A stretch of DNA of 64,000 nt from Caballeronia ptereochthonis (GTDB lineage Bacteria; Pseudomonadota; Gammaproteobacteria; Burkholderiales; Burkholderiaceae): NCBI RefSeq assembly GCF_001545075.1, contig NZ_FCOB02000003.1, forward strand, positions 124,001 through 188,000, read 5' to 3'. Under the pieces are notes generated by a model. It ran no database searches. It was not told where the DNA came from and saw nothing but the letters and a program-made list of their open reading frames with translations. Made by a program: the position numbers and the translations under genes. Shown here piece after piece: positions 19,784 through 31,098 of the stretch. Each line of letters opens with the position of its first letter. The first letter of the stretch is position 1.

Positions 19784-20264
19784 CCGGCGGCTTGCTCGTG
19801 GGTCCTGGTCGCGTTCGCGGCCGGGGCGCACGCTGGAGTATCGTTTCGCGCAACGACGGTGCCGTTGCTGTCGGCGAAGTCAACGCAGGCACGCTTCGGT
19901 CTCCGTGGTTCATCCACGCTATTGCACCGGTCTTCACAGCAGCGGGCGTCCTCTGCTGAGACATGGTATCGCCGATTGATTCGAAATCGCGCCCATCAAA
20001 ACCGAAGCATGCACAAAGTGATCAACGTCCGGACCGGTTGATTCGACGTCTTCGTTGAAACAATCGCCGGTGATGTTCGCGGCTTCATTTATTCCATTCA
20101 ATAGGAAACCTAATTCAATAAAATGGAGTTGCTTCCAGGTCATCACTCGCTTATTACTATGACAACGCATTGAATCGATAATTTCGGAATGCGTGAGACG
20201 TGGTCAGTTCATAAAAGAAAACTTCTGCAGTCAATAAGCGGAACCAGCCAGGGAGGCCATTGTC
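19784..20264. promoter_or_regulatory. Intergenic region before the GH18 chitinase
   Basis: These 481 bases have no supported gene. The right half (about 20040-20264) is clearly AT-richer than the surroundings and should hold the chitinase promoter. GGGAGG precedes the chitinase ATG by seven bases. I saw no riboswitch or strong hairpin and cannot name an operator. Confidence 0.4.
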
Positions 20265-22304
<2,040 letters not shown>

Positions 22305-22385
22305 CCCGCCGGCAGGACGCGCGACGATCGGCCCGATGCCTCGTCGCCGCGCGTCCCCGATGAGTCCGATCACGCGGGAGCAGCC

Positions 22386-22871
22386 ATGCACGAGCGATCA
22401 TCCGGCGTCGCGCTCACGGGCGCGTCGCCTGCCGGAAAGCGGCTGGCGCAACAACGAGGCAAAGGGTTCCGGCGCGGCTTCACGCTGCTGGAGCTGCTGG
22501 TCGTCCTGCTCATCATCGCGCTGCTCGCGGGATACGTGGGCCCGAAGCTCTTCGGCGAAGTCGGCAAGGCGCGCAGCAAGACCGCCGCGTCGCAGATGAA
22601 GGGCATCGAGAGCGCGCTCGACCGATACCGGCTGGATACCGGCCGTTACCCGGGCACCGAAGCCGGCCTGCCGGCCCTGACGACCAACGTCGGCAATGTC
22701 CAGGGCTGGGAAGGCCCGTACATGAGCAGCCAGGTGCCCAACGATCCCTGGGGCAAGCCCTATGTCTATCGCAGCCCCGGCGAGAACGGCAAGGACTATG
22801 ACCTGATGACCTTCGGCGCGGACGGCAAGCCCGGCGGAACCGGCGAGGACGCGGACATCATCGGCAAATGA
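22386..22871 (+). CDS. gspG: Major pseudopilin of a type II secretion-like system
   Basis: The 161-residue protein has a long, basic 30-residue leader before the prepilin peptidase site RRG/FTLLELLVV, with Glu5 of the mature helix present. The C-terminal GspG signature is TGRYPGTEAGLPAL and DPWGKPYVYRSPG, the region that binds calcium in GspG. It should polymerise into the periplasmic pseudopilus. GGGAG five bases before the ATG supports this start. It opens an operon of eleven tightly spaced genes. Confidence 0.92.
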   Translation: MHERSSGVALTGASPAGKRLAQQRGKGFRRGFTLLELLVVLLIIALLAGYVGPKLFGEVGKARSKTAASQMKGIESALDRYRLDTGRYPGTEAGLPALTTNVGNVQGWEGPYMSSQVPNDPWGKPYVYRSPGENGKDYDLMTFGADGKPGGTGEDADIIGK

Positions 22872-24076
22872 CGGACACGGGCGGCGCGATCATGCGTTAT
22901 CACGTGCGGGTCGGAAGCGATGGCGGCGAGCAGGAGCTGGAGCTCGAGGCGGCCGACGAAGCGCAACTGCGCGCGAGTATCGGCGGCATGGGCTTCACCT
23001 TGCTGGAAGCGACGCCGCTCGGGACTCCGAAGCGCGCGCTCACGCTGCGCAAGCCGGTCTTCGAGCGCTCGCTTTTCACGCAGGAGCTCATCGCGCTGCT
23101 GGAAGCGGGGCTGAGCCTCGTGGAGACGGTCGAGACGCTGCGCGACAAGAGCAAGGAAGGCCTCAACCGCACGGTGATGCAGGGCATCGTGACCGCGCTT
23201 TACGAGGGCGAGCCGCTCTCGCGCGCGCTCGAACGGCAGCCGGAGCATTTCCCTGCGCTCTATGTCGCGACGGTCGCCTCGGCGGAGCAGACGGGGCATC
23301 TCGCCGAGGCGCTCAAGCGCTATCACCACTATGACGCGCGCCTCGCCGCCGTGCGCAAGAAAGTCGTGTCGTCGATGGTGTACCCGTCGATCGTGATCGC
23401 CGTGGGCGCGTTGATCATCCTGTTCATGGCGTTCTATGTGATTCCGAAGTTCAGCCAGGTCTTCGCGACGATGAAGGACATGCCTCTGACGGTCAAGCTG
23501 ATGCTCGCGTGGGGCAATCTCGTCGCGGCGCACGGCGGCGTGCTGCTCGCGGGCCTCTTCGCGGCGCTCGCGGGCGCGGGCCTGTCGCTGCGAAGCGCCA
23601 GGGTGCGCGCCGGCCTCTTCGCCGCGTTCCTGCGCCTGCCGAAGCTCGCCGACTATCAGCGGCTGTTCGCGCTCACGCGCTTCTACCGCACGCTGGGCCT
23701 CCTGCTCGCGGGCGGCATGTCGATGGTCGCGTCGATGGAACTCTCCGCGCAATTGCTGCCGGGCGCGATGCAGGCGGCGCTGTCGCAGGCGCTCGACGAC
23801 ATCCGCGCGGGCAAGTCGCTGTCCGCCGCGCTGCCCGCCGCGAACCTGACCACGCCGGTGGCCGAGCGGCTGATTCGCGTCGGCGAGCAGAGCGGCGAGC
23901 TGCCCGGCATGGTCACGCGCTCGGCCGAGTTCTGCGACGAAGAACTCGATCGCGCAATCGACACGTTGATGCGCGTCGTCGAGCCGGTGCTGATGCTGCT
24001 GGTGGGCGGCATCGTCGGGACGATCATTTTTCTGCTCTACATGCCGATCTTTCAACTCGCGGGAAGCGTGGGGTGA
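22868..24076 (+). CDS. gspF: Type II secretion inner-membrane platform protein GspF
   Basis: The 402-residue protein has two T2SSF domains with internal similarity (about 60-185 and 265-390): FTQELIALLEAGLSL in the first and FYRTLGLLLAGGMSM in the second. It has three transmembrane helices. GspF/PilC couples the ATPase to pseudopilin assembly. The first ATG overlaps the gspG stop; MRYHVRV eight codons later is an alternative start. Length fits the family. Confidence 0.94.
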   Translation: MTDTGGAIMRYHVRVGSDGGEQELELEAADEAQLRASIGGMGFTLLEATPLGTPKRALTLRKPVFERSLFTQELIALLEAGLSLVETVETLRDKSKEGLNRTVMQGIVTALYEGEPLSRALERQPEHFPALYVATVASAEQTGHLAEALKRYHHYDARLAAVRKKVVSSMVYPSIVIAVGALIILFMAFYVIPKFSQVFATMKDMPLTVKLMLAWGNLVAAHGGVLLAGLFAALAGAGLSLRSARVRAGLFAAFLRLPKLADYQRLFALTRFYRTLGLLLAGGMSMVASMELSAQLLPGAMQAALSQALDDIRAGKSLSAALPAANLTTPVAERLIRVGEQSGELPGMVTRSAEFCDEELDRAIDTLMRVVEPVLMLLVGGIVGTIIFLLYMPIFQLAGSVG

Positions 24077-24079
24077 ATC

Positions 24080-25738
24080 ATGGAAGACATCGCCGATGCG
24101 CCTGCCCGGCCCGACGCGCGCCGCGATCACCGGACGAGACAGCAGCGCTACTGGGACGACGCGCAACACGACCCGCACGACTACCTGATGCGCGTGAGCG
24201 ACGCGCTCGGCCTGCGCGGGGTCGGCAAGGACGCGCTGCAGGCGCTCGAGCCGCGCTTCGACCTCCTGCCGTTCGGCGAGGCGATGTCGCGCCATTGCGT
24301 CCTCGCCGCCGACGCCGAAGCGCGCCTGTGGCTCGTGCTCGCCGATCCGTTCGCCGCGCAACTGCGCATCTGGGCGATGCAGCGAGTCAGGACGGCCTTC
24401 GCGTTCGCGTTCTGCGTTCCGGCCGATCTCGCGGCCTTTCTCGCGCAGCATGAATCCGCGCATCAGGCGCTCACGCAGGTGAGCGTCGCCGACACGGCCG
24501 CGGCCGCCGCCGACGCGGGCGTCGAGATCACGCTGGCCACGCTCGCCGCCGACACGCACCCCGTCATCCGGCTCGTCAATTCGTCGCTCTACGATGCGCT
24601 GCGGGCGCGTGCATCCGACATCCACATCGAGAGCACGGCGACGGGCCTCGTCATCAAGTACCGCATCGACGGCGTGCTGCAGACGACCGCGACCGCGCCC
24701 GGCATCGATACCGCCGAGCAGGTGCTCTCGCGCCTGAAGGTCATGGCCGAGCTCGATATCGGCGAGCGGCGCGTTCCGCAGGACGGTCGCTTCAAGGCGC
24801 TCATCAATCAGCGCGAGATCGACTTTCGCGTGTCCATCATGCCGTCCATACACGGCGAGGACGCCGTGCTGCGCGTGCTCGACAAGCAGCGCGGCGAATC
24901 GGGCAACGCGGCGCTGCGCCTCGACTCGATCGGGCACGAGCCGGACATCGTCGAATCGATCCGCTCGATCGCGCACGAGCCCTACGGCCTGCTGCTCGTG
25001 ACGGGGCCGACCGGCTCGGGCAAATCGACCACGCTGTACGCGACGCTCTCCGAGATCAACACGGGCGACGAGAAGATCATCACCATCGAAGACCCGGTGG
25101 AATACGAGCTCCCCGGCGTCCTGCAGATCCCGATCAACGACAAGAAAGGGCTGACGTTCGCGCGCGGCCTGCGCTCGATTCTCAGGCACGACCCGGACAA
25201 GATTCTCGTCGGCGAGATCCGCGACGGCGAAACCGCGGGCATCGCCGTGCAGGCGGCGCTCACGGGACACCTCGTGCTGACGTCCGTGCACGCGAACAAC
25301 GTGTTCTCGGTGCTCGACCGCTTCCTGCACATGGGCGTCGACATGCACAGCTTCGTCGATGCGCTGCTCGGCGCCGTCGCGCAGCGGCTCATGCGCAAGA
25401 ACTGTCCGCACTGCGCGCGCGACGACGCGCCGCCCGACGACGCCCTGCTCCGGGCTTCGGCGCTCACGCGCGAACAGGTCGCCGGATGGCGTTTTCGCCG
25501 GGGCGCCGGCTGCGAGGCGTGCCGCCGCACCGGCTATCTCGGACGTCAGCCGATCGCCGAAGTGCTGCGCCTGAACGATCAGATCAAGCAATGCTTCATC
25601 GAGCGGCGGCCGCTCGCGGAGCTCAAGCAGGAGACCTATCGCAGCGGCTTCGTGCCGCTCCGGCGGATCGCGCTGCGCGCCGTCGCCGACGGCCGCACCA
25701 CGCTCGCGGAAGTCAACCGCGTCACCATGGTCGAGTAG
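24080..25738 (+). CDS. gspE: Type II secretion/type IV pilus assembly ATPase GspE
   Basis: The 552-residue ATPase has an N-terminal T2SSE-N-like domain, then Walker A GPTGSGKST (309-317), an Asp box around ITIEDPVEYELP, and Walker B with the His box ILVGEIRDGETAGI and TGHLVLTSVHANN. The zinc-binding pairs CPHC and CEAC fall near residues 443 and 480. It powers pseudopilus extension from the cytoplasmic face. It is three bases after gspF. Confidence 0.95.
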   Translation: MEDIADAPARPDARRDHRTRQQRYWDDAQHDPHDYLMRVSDALGLRGVGKDALQALEPRFDLLPFGEAMSRHCVLAADAEARLWLVLADPFAAQLRIWAMQRVRTAFAFAFCVPADLAAFLAQHESAHQALTQVSVADTAAAAADAGVEITLATLAADTHPVIRLVNSSLYDALRARASDIHIESTATGLVIKYRIDGVLQTTATAPGIDTAEQVLSRLKVMAELDIGERRVPQDGRFKALINQREIDFRVSIMPSIHGEDAVLRVLDKQRGESGNAALRLDSIGHEPDIVESIRSIAHEPYGLLLVTGPTGSGKSTTLYATLSEINTGDEKIITIEDPVEYELPGVLQIPINDKKGLTFARGLRSILRHDPDKILVGEIRDGETAGIAVQAALTGHLVLTSVHANNVFSVLDRFLHMGVDMHSFVDALLGAVAQRLMRKNCPHCARDDAPPDDALLRASALTREQVAGWRFRRGAGCEACRRTGYLGRQPIAEVLRLNDQIKQCFIERRPLAELKQETYRSGFVPLRRIALRAVADGRTTLAEVNRVTMVE

Positions 25739-25748
25739 GGGCACGGCA

Positions 25749-26579
25749 ATGTCGCGTTTCACGGACTCGCTCGGATCGCTCAAGGCCGCCGCATCGAAGC
25801 TGCGGAGCGTCGAGATCGCGCGTTTGCAGGGCGTCCCGGGCACGGGAGCCGTGACGATCTGGATCGACGGCGAACGCGCGCGCGTGCTCGCGCCTTCCGG
25901 CGCGCACGGCGCGAGCGTGGCGCTTGCGACGCCCGGAGACGTGCAGGCCGCGTCGAAGGCGTTCGAGCAGCTCGCCCCGAAGCCGGCGCGGCCCGGCCTG
26001 CATATGCTCAGAGTATTGGTCGGCGCGCCATTCGTGCGCTACTTCGCGCTGCCGTGGCAGCCGCTGCCGAAACCGCAGGACTGGATCTCCGCCGCGCGCA
26101 TGCAGTTCGTGCAGGCGGGCGTGCAAGGCGTCGAGCAGTGGCGCTTCACGATCGCCGACGGTCCGTGGGGCGAGGGCAGGCTCGCCGCCGCCGTACCCGA
26201 GGCGCTCTGCGCCGGCGTCGCGCATGTCTGCAAGGCGCGCCGGCTGATGCTGCTCGGCATGGAGCCCGCGTTCACGTTCGCGCTGTCGAAGCACGCGCGG
26301 CGCATGCGCGACGGCGCGATCGCCGTGGCGGAGCTGGAAGAGACGAGCGCCCGCGCCGCGATCGCGCACATCGGGCTGCGGCATGGCGGACAGTGGACGG
26401 CGTTTATCGCCTTGCCGGTGCCGGACCGGATCGACGACGTGCTGCGCGATGCGCTCGCCCTCTGGGACGCGCCGCCGCCCGAGCGGCTCTATGTCATCGG
26501 CCCCGGCGGCGCGCAGCGATGGGTGGAGGACGCCGCGCACATCGAATGGCTGCCCGCGCCATGGGATGCCGCCGCATGA
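25749..26579 (+). CDS. PilM/GspL-like cytoplasmic assembly protein
   Basis: The 276-residue protein has no transmembrane helix. Its place right after gspE and just before PilN- and PilO-like genes suggests the PilM or cytoplasmic GspL role, linking the ATPase to the inner-membrane ring. It is shorter than typical PilM (about 350). Sequence features are weak: LRVLVGAPFVRYFALPWQ and a C-terminal YVIGPGGAQRW. The assignment rests mainly on gene order. Confidence 0.65.
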   Translation: MSRFTDSLGSLKAAASKLRSVEIARLQGVPGTGAVTIWIDGERARVLAPSGAHGASVALATPGDVQAASKAFEQLAPKPARPGLHMLRVLVGAPFVRYFALPWQPLPKPQDWISAARMQFVQAGVQGVEQWRFTIADGPWGEGRLAAAVPEALCAGVAHVCKARRLMLLGMEPAFTFALSKHARRMRDGAIAVAELEETSARAAIAHIGLRHGGQWTAFIALPVPDRIDDVLRDALALWDAPPPERLYVIGPGGAQRWVEDAAHIEWLPAPWDAAA

Positions 26580-27145
26580 AAACGCCGCGCCTCTTCCTCG
26601 ATCGCGCCAACCGGCCGGGGGCCGTACCCGGACTGCTCGCGCTCGTGCTGGCGGTGGTCGCGCTGATCGCGACGCTGAAATACCGCGATGAGCTGAAGCG
26701 CATCGGCGAGGCGCTCGACGCGCGCGAAGACGTCATCGCCAGGCAGGAGCAAAAGTATCGGGCCATCGCCCGGGCCCAGCACGACGCGAACGACACGCGC
26801 GCCGCCGGGCTGATGGCGCAGCAGCGCTTCGCGACCGAACCGGCGCGCGATCTCATCGAAGGCGGATGGAAGCCGGACATCGCACTTCTGAGCGTGGACA
26901 TCGTGACGGCGTCGCGGCAGATCACCCTCGTGTTCGAGACACGCTCGGTGCAGGAGGCGATTTCCTATGCCGACTGGTTCCAGGCGCAGCCGGAGACGGA
27001 AAGCGTCGCGATCAAGCGTCAGGTGACGAAGCCGCCGCCGCCCGTGCCTTCGGTCGAAACCACGCTGCAGGTGATCTGGCGGCCGTTCGCCGCGCGGCCC
27101 GCCGACGCTCCGGCGCAGCCCGCGTCGGCGGGAGCACCGCGATGA
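26576..27145 (+). CDS. PilN-like inner-membrane protein
   Basis: The 189-residue protein has a short cytoplasmic start, one helix (about 18-37) and a periplasmic coiled coil and ferredoxin-like region, the PilN/GspL-C layout. It ends in a Pro/Ala-rich tail. The ATG overlaps the previous stop. Together with its neighbours it would form the periplasmic alignment ring between platform and secretin. Confidence 0.68.
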   Translation: MKTPRLFLDRANRPGAVPGLLALVLAVVALIATLKYRDELKRIGEALDAREDVIARQEQKYRAIARAQHDANDTRAAGLMAQQRFATEPARDLIEGGWKPDIALLSVDIVTASRQITLVFETRSVQEAISYADWFQAQPETESVAIKRQVTKPPPPVPSVETTLQVIWRPFAARPADAPAQPASAGAPR

Positions 27146-27660
27146 GCCGCTGGACATGGGAGCTGCGCCGCGCTCAATGGCGTCTCGGGATCTTCGGCGT
27201 GCTGGCCGTGCTGATCGCGCTGGGCGCGGCGATCATCGCGCTCGTCGACATCGTCCCGTTGCGCGCGGATATCACCGCGCGCCGGCACGGGCTCGATGCG
27301 CGCGCCGCCAGCCTGAAGCAGCCGCCCCCGCCCGCCGCCGACGAAGCCGTCGCGCCCGTGAGCGCGGACCAGCGCTATTTCGTATTCCTGCACAGCCTGC
27401 ATGCGATCGCGGCAAAAAACGGCATGATCATCCCGCAGATCAGCTATCAGGTTGCAACCGAGCGCGATTCGAGCGTGAAACGCTACCTCGTGGAAGGCAG
27501 CTTTCAGGCGACGTATCCGCAGCTGCGCGGCTTCATCGGCGCATTGCGGCGCCTGCCCGGCACCCGCTGCGAACGCCTCACGATGACACGGGCCGACATC
27601 GGCGCGACCCAGCTGGAGGTCCGGCTGCAATGCGCCTTTCTCGTCGAGGCCGCGAAGTGA
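27142..27660 (+). CDS. PilO/GspM-like inner-membrane protein
   Basis: The 172-residue protein has a basic N-terminus, one helix at about 15-38, a short coiled region and a small alpha/beta domain with GSFQATYPQLRGFIGALRRL, a pattern common in PilO. It overlaps both neighbours by four bases. It is a probable partner of the PilN-like protein in the inner-membrane ring. Confidence 0.7.
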   Translation: MSRWTWELRRAQWRLGIFGVLAVLIALGAAIIALVDIVPLRADITARRHGLDARAASLKQPPPPAADEAVAPVSADQRYFVFLHSLHAIAAKNGMIIPQISYQVATERDSSVKRYLVEGSFQATYPQLRGFIGALRRLPGTRCERLTMTRADIGATQLEVRLQCAFLVEAAK

Positions 27661-28238
27661 ACGGGCTGAACGCGCGCACGCTGAAAGTCTCCCGGCCGGT
27701 TCAGGGGCTGCTGGCGGTCACGATCGGTCTGATCGTGTTCGTGCAGTGGCGTGCGTCGAAGGACGAAACGCCGGCGCGTCCGGCGCCTGCTCCGGCCGCG
27801 GCGTCTGCGTCTGCGGCATCCGCGGCATCCGCCGCCGCGCCCGTGCAAGCCGCCGGCTCCGGCGATGCATCGGCGCCCGCCGAAGCTGCCGCGCCCGCGA
27901 GCGAAGTCAACCTCTTTCCGGGTCAGACCTGGCAGCCGCCGCCACCGCCTCCGCCGCCCCCCGTGCCGGCCGCGAAACTGCCGCCGCCCGAGCCGCCCCC
28001 CTTGCCGTTCGTGGTCCGCTCGCTCTGGCTCGACCCGCGCGGCGACTTCTACGCGGTGCTTGCGGGCGCCGGAAAGGAGTTCGCGCTGTGCGCCGCCTGC
28101 CAGAAGAAGGGCTTCCTGCGCAGGGGCGACGTCATTCTGAATGCCTACAGGATCGAGGAGATCGATCGACAGCACGTGAAATTCACGTACTTGCCGTTGA
28201 AGCGGCAGCAGCAGTTGTCGTTTGGAGAACCTCGATGA
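27657..28238 (+). CDS. GspC/PilP-like periplasmic connector
   Basis: The 193-residue protein starts with GTG, overlapping the previous stop. After one helix (about 15-31) it has a long Ala- and Pro-rich segment (about 38-120), then a small C-terminal domain with LDPRGDFYAVLAGAGKEF and RRGDVILNAYRIEEI. The last part resembles the HR domain of GspC or PilP, which touches the secretin. A Cys pair (CAAC) lies in this domain. The call rests on layout and position. Confidence 0.65.
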   Translation: MNGLNARTLKVSRPVQGLLAVTIGLIVFVQWRASKDETPARPAPAPAAASASAASAASAAAPVQAAGSGDASAPAEAAAPASEVNLFPGQTWQPPPPPPPPPVPAAKLPPPEPPPLPFVVRSLWLDPRGDFYAVLAGAGKEFALCAACQKKGFLRRGDVILNAYRIEEIDRQHVKFTYLPLKRQQQLSFGEPR

Positions 28239-30223
28239 GCCGAACCACCAACATCACGACGGCGTGGGCGCTCGTCACGCTTCTCACCGCGTGCGCCGGG
28301 GAACTGCATCGCAAGGATCTGGAGAACCGGCTCGCGGGCATGCCCTCCGACGCGCAACTGGAGCTGCTCGCGCAGCAAACCGCGCAGTACCCGGACGATC
28401 TGGAGATAAAGGGCTGGTACATGAGCCTGCGGCGCCGTCTGACCGACGAGTACCTGACGCGCGCGACGGTCGCGTATCGCGCGGGCGACGCGGGCCAGGC
28501 GCTCGAATGGGCGCGGCGCGCGCAGCAGTCCGCGCCCGGCGACGACAGGCCGCGCTCGATGATCGTCTGGATCGAGCGTCAGGCGGCCATCGATACATCG
28601 CTGCAATACGCGGAATCGATCCGCATCGAAAAGCCCGACGAAGCCTTGTCGATCGTCAGTGACGTGCTGTCGAAGCAGCCGGACAACACGCGCGCGAGGC
28701 GCCTGCGCGATGAATTGCTGACGCCCAGGGCGCGGGATCTCGCACCGAAGCTGAGCCGCGATCTCGATCAGCCGATCACCGTGCAGTTCCGCGACCAGCC
28801 GCTCATCAGCATCTTCGAGCTCGTGTCGAACATCACCGGGCTCAACTTCACCTTCGACCGCGACGTGCAGTCGGGCGCGCCCACCACGATCTACGCGAGC
28901 AGCACGCCGGTCAGGCAGGTGCTCAACATGGTTCTGCAGGCGAACCAGCTCTCGAGCAAGGTCGTGAGCGGCAATTCGATCCTCATCTATCCGAGGCGGC
29001 CCGACAAGGAAACCGAATACCGCGATCTGGCGGTGCGCACGTTCTATCTCGAGAATGCGCAGGCGGCGCAAGTGCTGGCCGTATTGAAGCAGATGGTCAA
29101 GACGCGCGACGCCGTGCTCGACGAGCGCACCAACGCGATCATCCTGCGCGATGCGCCCGACACCGTGAAGGTGGCCGAGCGCATCATCTCGGCGCTCGAC
29201 GTGACGCCCGCCGAGGTCGTAATCGAGGCGCAGATCCTCGAAGTCTCCGCCGCGGACCTGCTGCAACTCGGCGTCCAGTATCCGAGCAACATCGAGTTCG
29301 CGCTGCAGCCGCAGCCGACTTCCACGGACACTCAGCCGCTCAATCCGAATTACCTCACGCTCGAGCAGTTGCGCAACCTGAACAGCAGCGACATCCTCGT
29401 GCGGATCGGTCCCCTGGGCATCAACTTCCTGCAGACGCACGGCCTCAGCAAGACGCTTGCGAACCCGCAGATTCGCGTGAGAAACCGAGAAAAGGCCAAG
29501 GTGCTGATCGGCGACAGGCTGCCCGTCGTCACCACCACGCTGTCGAGCAATTTCAGCTCGGAGAGCGTGAACTATCAGGACGTCGGCCTCACGCTCGAAG
29601 TGGCGCCCGTGATCGCGGGCAGCGACGAAGTGCAGGTCAAGCTGCGCATGGAAGTGTCCAACGTCACCGACACCATCACGACCTCGAGCGGACTCGTCGC
29701 GTATCAGATCGGCACGCGCACCGCCGAGACCGTCATGAGCGTGCGCAACAACGAAACACAGATGCTCGCCGGGCTGCTTCAGCGCAACGAGCGCGCGACG
29801 GGTTCGGGGCTGCCGGGCCTGAGCCGCATTCCCTTTTTCGACCGCATCTTCGGCAGCCGCGCGAACGACGAGCATCAGACGGAGCTCGTCCTGCTGCTCA
29901 CGCCGCGCATCGTGCGCAATCAGGCGGTTCCGCCGGGCAACGTCGTGTCGTTCGACTCGGGCACCGATACGCGCATCACGACCGAGCGCGACATCGCGCC
30001 GGCGGCCGACGGCGCGCGCACGCCGCCGCCCGTGCTTGCGCCATCGACTCCGGCGGCACCACCCGCGACCCTGCCGCCCGCACCGCCCGCACCGCCATCA
30101 CCCGCGCCCGCGCCCGCGCCATCCGAGCCGCTTATCGCGCCGCCGGCGCCCGCGTACCCGCGTTCGCGGCCGCCGGGCTTCGCGCCGCCGCTGGCGCCGC
30201 CTCCCGAAAACGTCAGGCCATGA
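28235..30223 (+). CDS. gspD: Outer-membrane secretin, lipoprotein with TPR-like N-terminus
   Basis: The 662-residue protein has a lipobox LLTAC (Cys20). Residues about 25-165 form helical TPR-like repeats instead of a typical N0 domain. Secretin N domains follow (about 170-330) and the secretin core (about 335-560), with SKTLANPQIRVRN and the C-terminal LPGLSRIPFFDRIFG. A Pro/Ala-rich tail ends it. The secretin forms the outer-membrane channel. With its own lipid anchor it may not need a separate pilotin; none is present. Confidence 0.92.
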   Translation: MSRTTNITTAWALVTLLTACAGELHRKDLENRLAGMPSDAQLELLAQQTAQYPDDLEIKGWYMSLRRRLTDEYLTRATVAYRAGDAGQALEWARRAQQSAPGDDRPRSMIVWIERQAAIDTSLQYAESIRIEKPDEALSIVSDVLSKQPDNTRARRLRDELLTPRARDLAPKLSRDLDQPITVQFRDQPLISIFELVSNITGLNFTFDRDVQSGAPTTIYASSTPVRQVLNMVLQANQLSSKVVSGNSILIYPRRPDKETEYRDLAVRTFYLENAQAAQVLAVLKQMVKTRDAVLDERTNAIILRDAPDTVKVAERIISALDVTPAEVVIEAQILEVSAADLLQLGVQYPSNIEFALQPQPTSTDTQPLNPNYLTLEQLRNLNSSDILVRIGPLGINFLQTHGLSKTLANPQIRVRNREKAKVLIGDRLPVVTTTLSSNFSSESVNYQDVGLTLEVAPVIAGSDEVQVKLRMEVSNVTDTITTSSGLVAYQIGTRTAETVMSVRNNETQMLAGLLQRNERATGSGLPGLSRIPFFDRIFGSRANDEHQTELVLLLTPRIVRNQAVPPGNVVSFDSGTDTRITTERDIAPAADGARTPPPVLAPSTPAAPPATLPPAPPAPPSPAPAPAPSEPLIAPPAPAYPRSRPPGFAPPLAPPPENVRP

Positions 30224-30238
30224 GGAGAGCGCCCATCC

Positions 30239-30706
30239 ATGAGCAAGGGCTTCACCCTGATCGAGCTGCTCGTGACGCTTGCCATTCTCGCCGCGCTGGC
30301 TACGGTGGCGCTGCCGCTCACGCAGATCGCCGCCCAGCGCGAGAAGGAAGACGAGCTCAAGCGCGCGCTGTGGAGCATTCGCGACGCCATCGACGCCTAC
30401 AAGAAAGCCGGCGACGAGGGCAAGATCGATCGCCCTGTTGGCGAAACTGGCTATCCGCCGAAGCTCGGCGTTTTGGTCGAAGGCGTGGCGGACAAGACGG
30501 CGCCCGAAAAAACCCGCATCTATTTCCTGCGGCGCATTCCGCGCGATCCCATGTGCAACTGCCCGAGCCGCTCGGACGAGCAGACCTGGGGCAAGCGCAG
30601 CTACGCGAGCCCCGCCGACGCGCCGAGCGAAGGCAACGACGTGTACGACGTCTACTCGCTTTCGGAAGGCGCGGGGCTTGACGGCATTCCGTACCGCAAG
30701 TGGTGA
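30239..30706 (+). CDS. Type II pseudopilin (minor)
   Basis: The 155-residue protein has a four-residue leader and the site SKG/FTLIELLVTLAILAALA with Glu5. The rest is a GspG-like fold with a Cys pair (CNC) near residue 113. It is one of three further pseudopilins after the secretin gene. GAGAGCGCCC precedes the ATG. It may cap or pack in the pseudopilus. Confidence 0.88.
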   Translation: MSKGFTLIELLVTLAILAALATVALPLTQIAAQREKEDELKRALWSIRDAIDAYKKAGDEGKIDRPVGETGYPPKLGVLVEGVADKTAPEKTRIYFLRRIPRDPMCNCPSRSDEQTWGKRSYASPADAPSEGNDVYDVYSLSEGAGLDGIPYRKW

Positions 30707-30711
30707 AAGCA

Positions 30712-31098
30712 ATGAGCGCGCTCAGCAGAAAGGCAAGACGGGGCTTCACGCTGATCGAACTGCTCGTCGTGCTGGCCATCATCGCGACGCTGCTCACGCT
30801 CGTCGTGCCCCGCTACTTTGGCCAGGCCGACAAGGCGAAGGACACGGTGCTGCATCAGAACCTCGCCGCGATGCGCGATTCGATCGACCATTTCCGCGCC
30901 GACCAGGGCCGCTATCCGCAGACGCTGCAGGAGCTCGTCGAGAAGCGCTATCTGCGCGAAGTGCCGCTGGACCCCGTCACGCAGAGCCGGACCACGTGGG
31001 CTACCGTCCAGCCGCCCGACGGCAAGCCCGGCGTCTACGACGTGCACAGCGGTGCGAAGGGCAAGGGAAAGGATGGCACGGACTATGGCACGTGGTAG
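30712..31098 (+). CDS. Type II pseudopilin (minor, GspG-like)
   Basis: The 128-residue protein has a basic leader and the site RRG/FTLIELLVVLAIIATLL, with Glu5 present. The body has RYPQTLQELVEKRYLREVPLDP, which is close to GspG. GTG at 30703, overlapping the previous stop, is an alternative start. It overlaps the next gene by 14 bases. Confidence 0.87.
   Translation: MSALSRKARRGFTLIELLVVLAIIATLLTLVVPRYFGQADKAKDTVLHQNLAAMRDSIDHFRADQGRYPQTLQELVEKRYLREVPLDPVTQSRTTWATVQPPDGKPGVYDVHSGAKGKGKDGTDYGTW

Noticed and set aside
19784-20040. A further cobalamin riboswitch after cobJ
   Set aside because: No B12 box or CCCCGCAAC core is present; the region leads to a chitinase, not a cobalamin gene.
22796-25843. 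1015-codon minus-strand frame opposite gspF and gspE
   Set aside because: Antisense to genes with clear Walker and pseudopilin platform motifs; composition is typical of a high-GC shadow.
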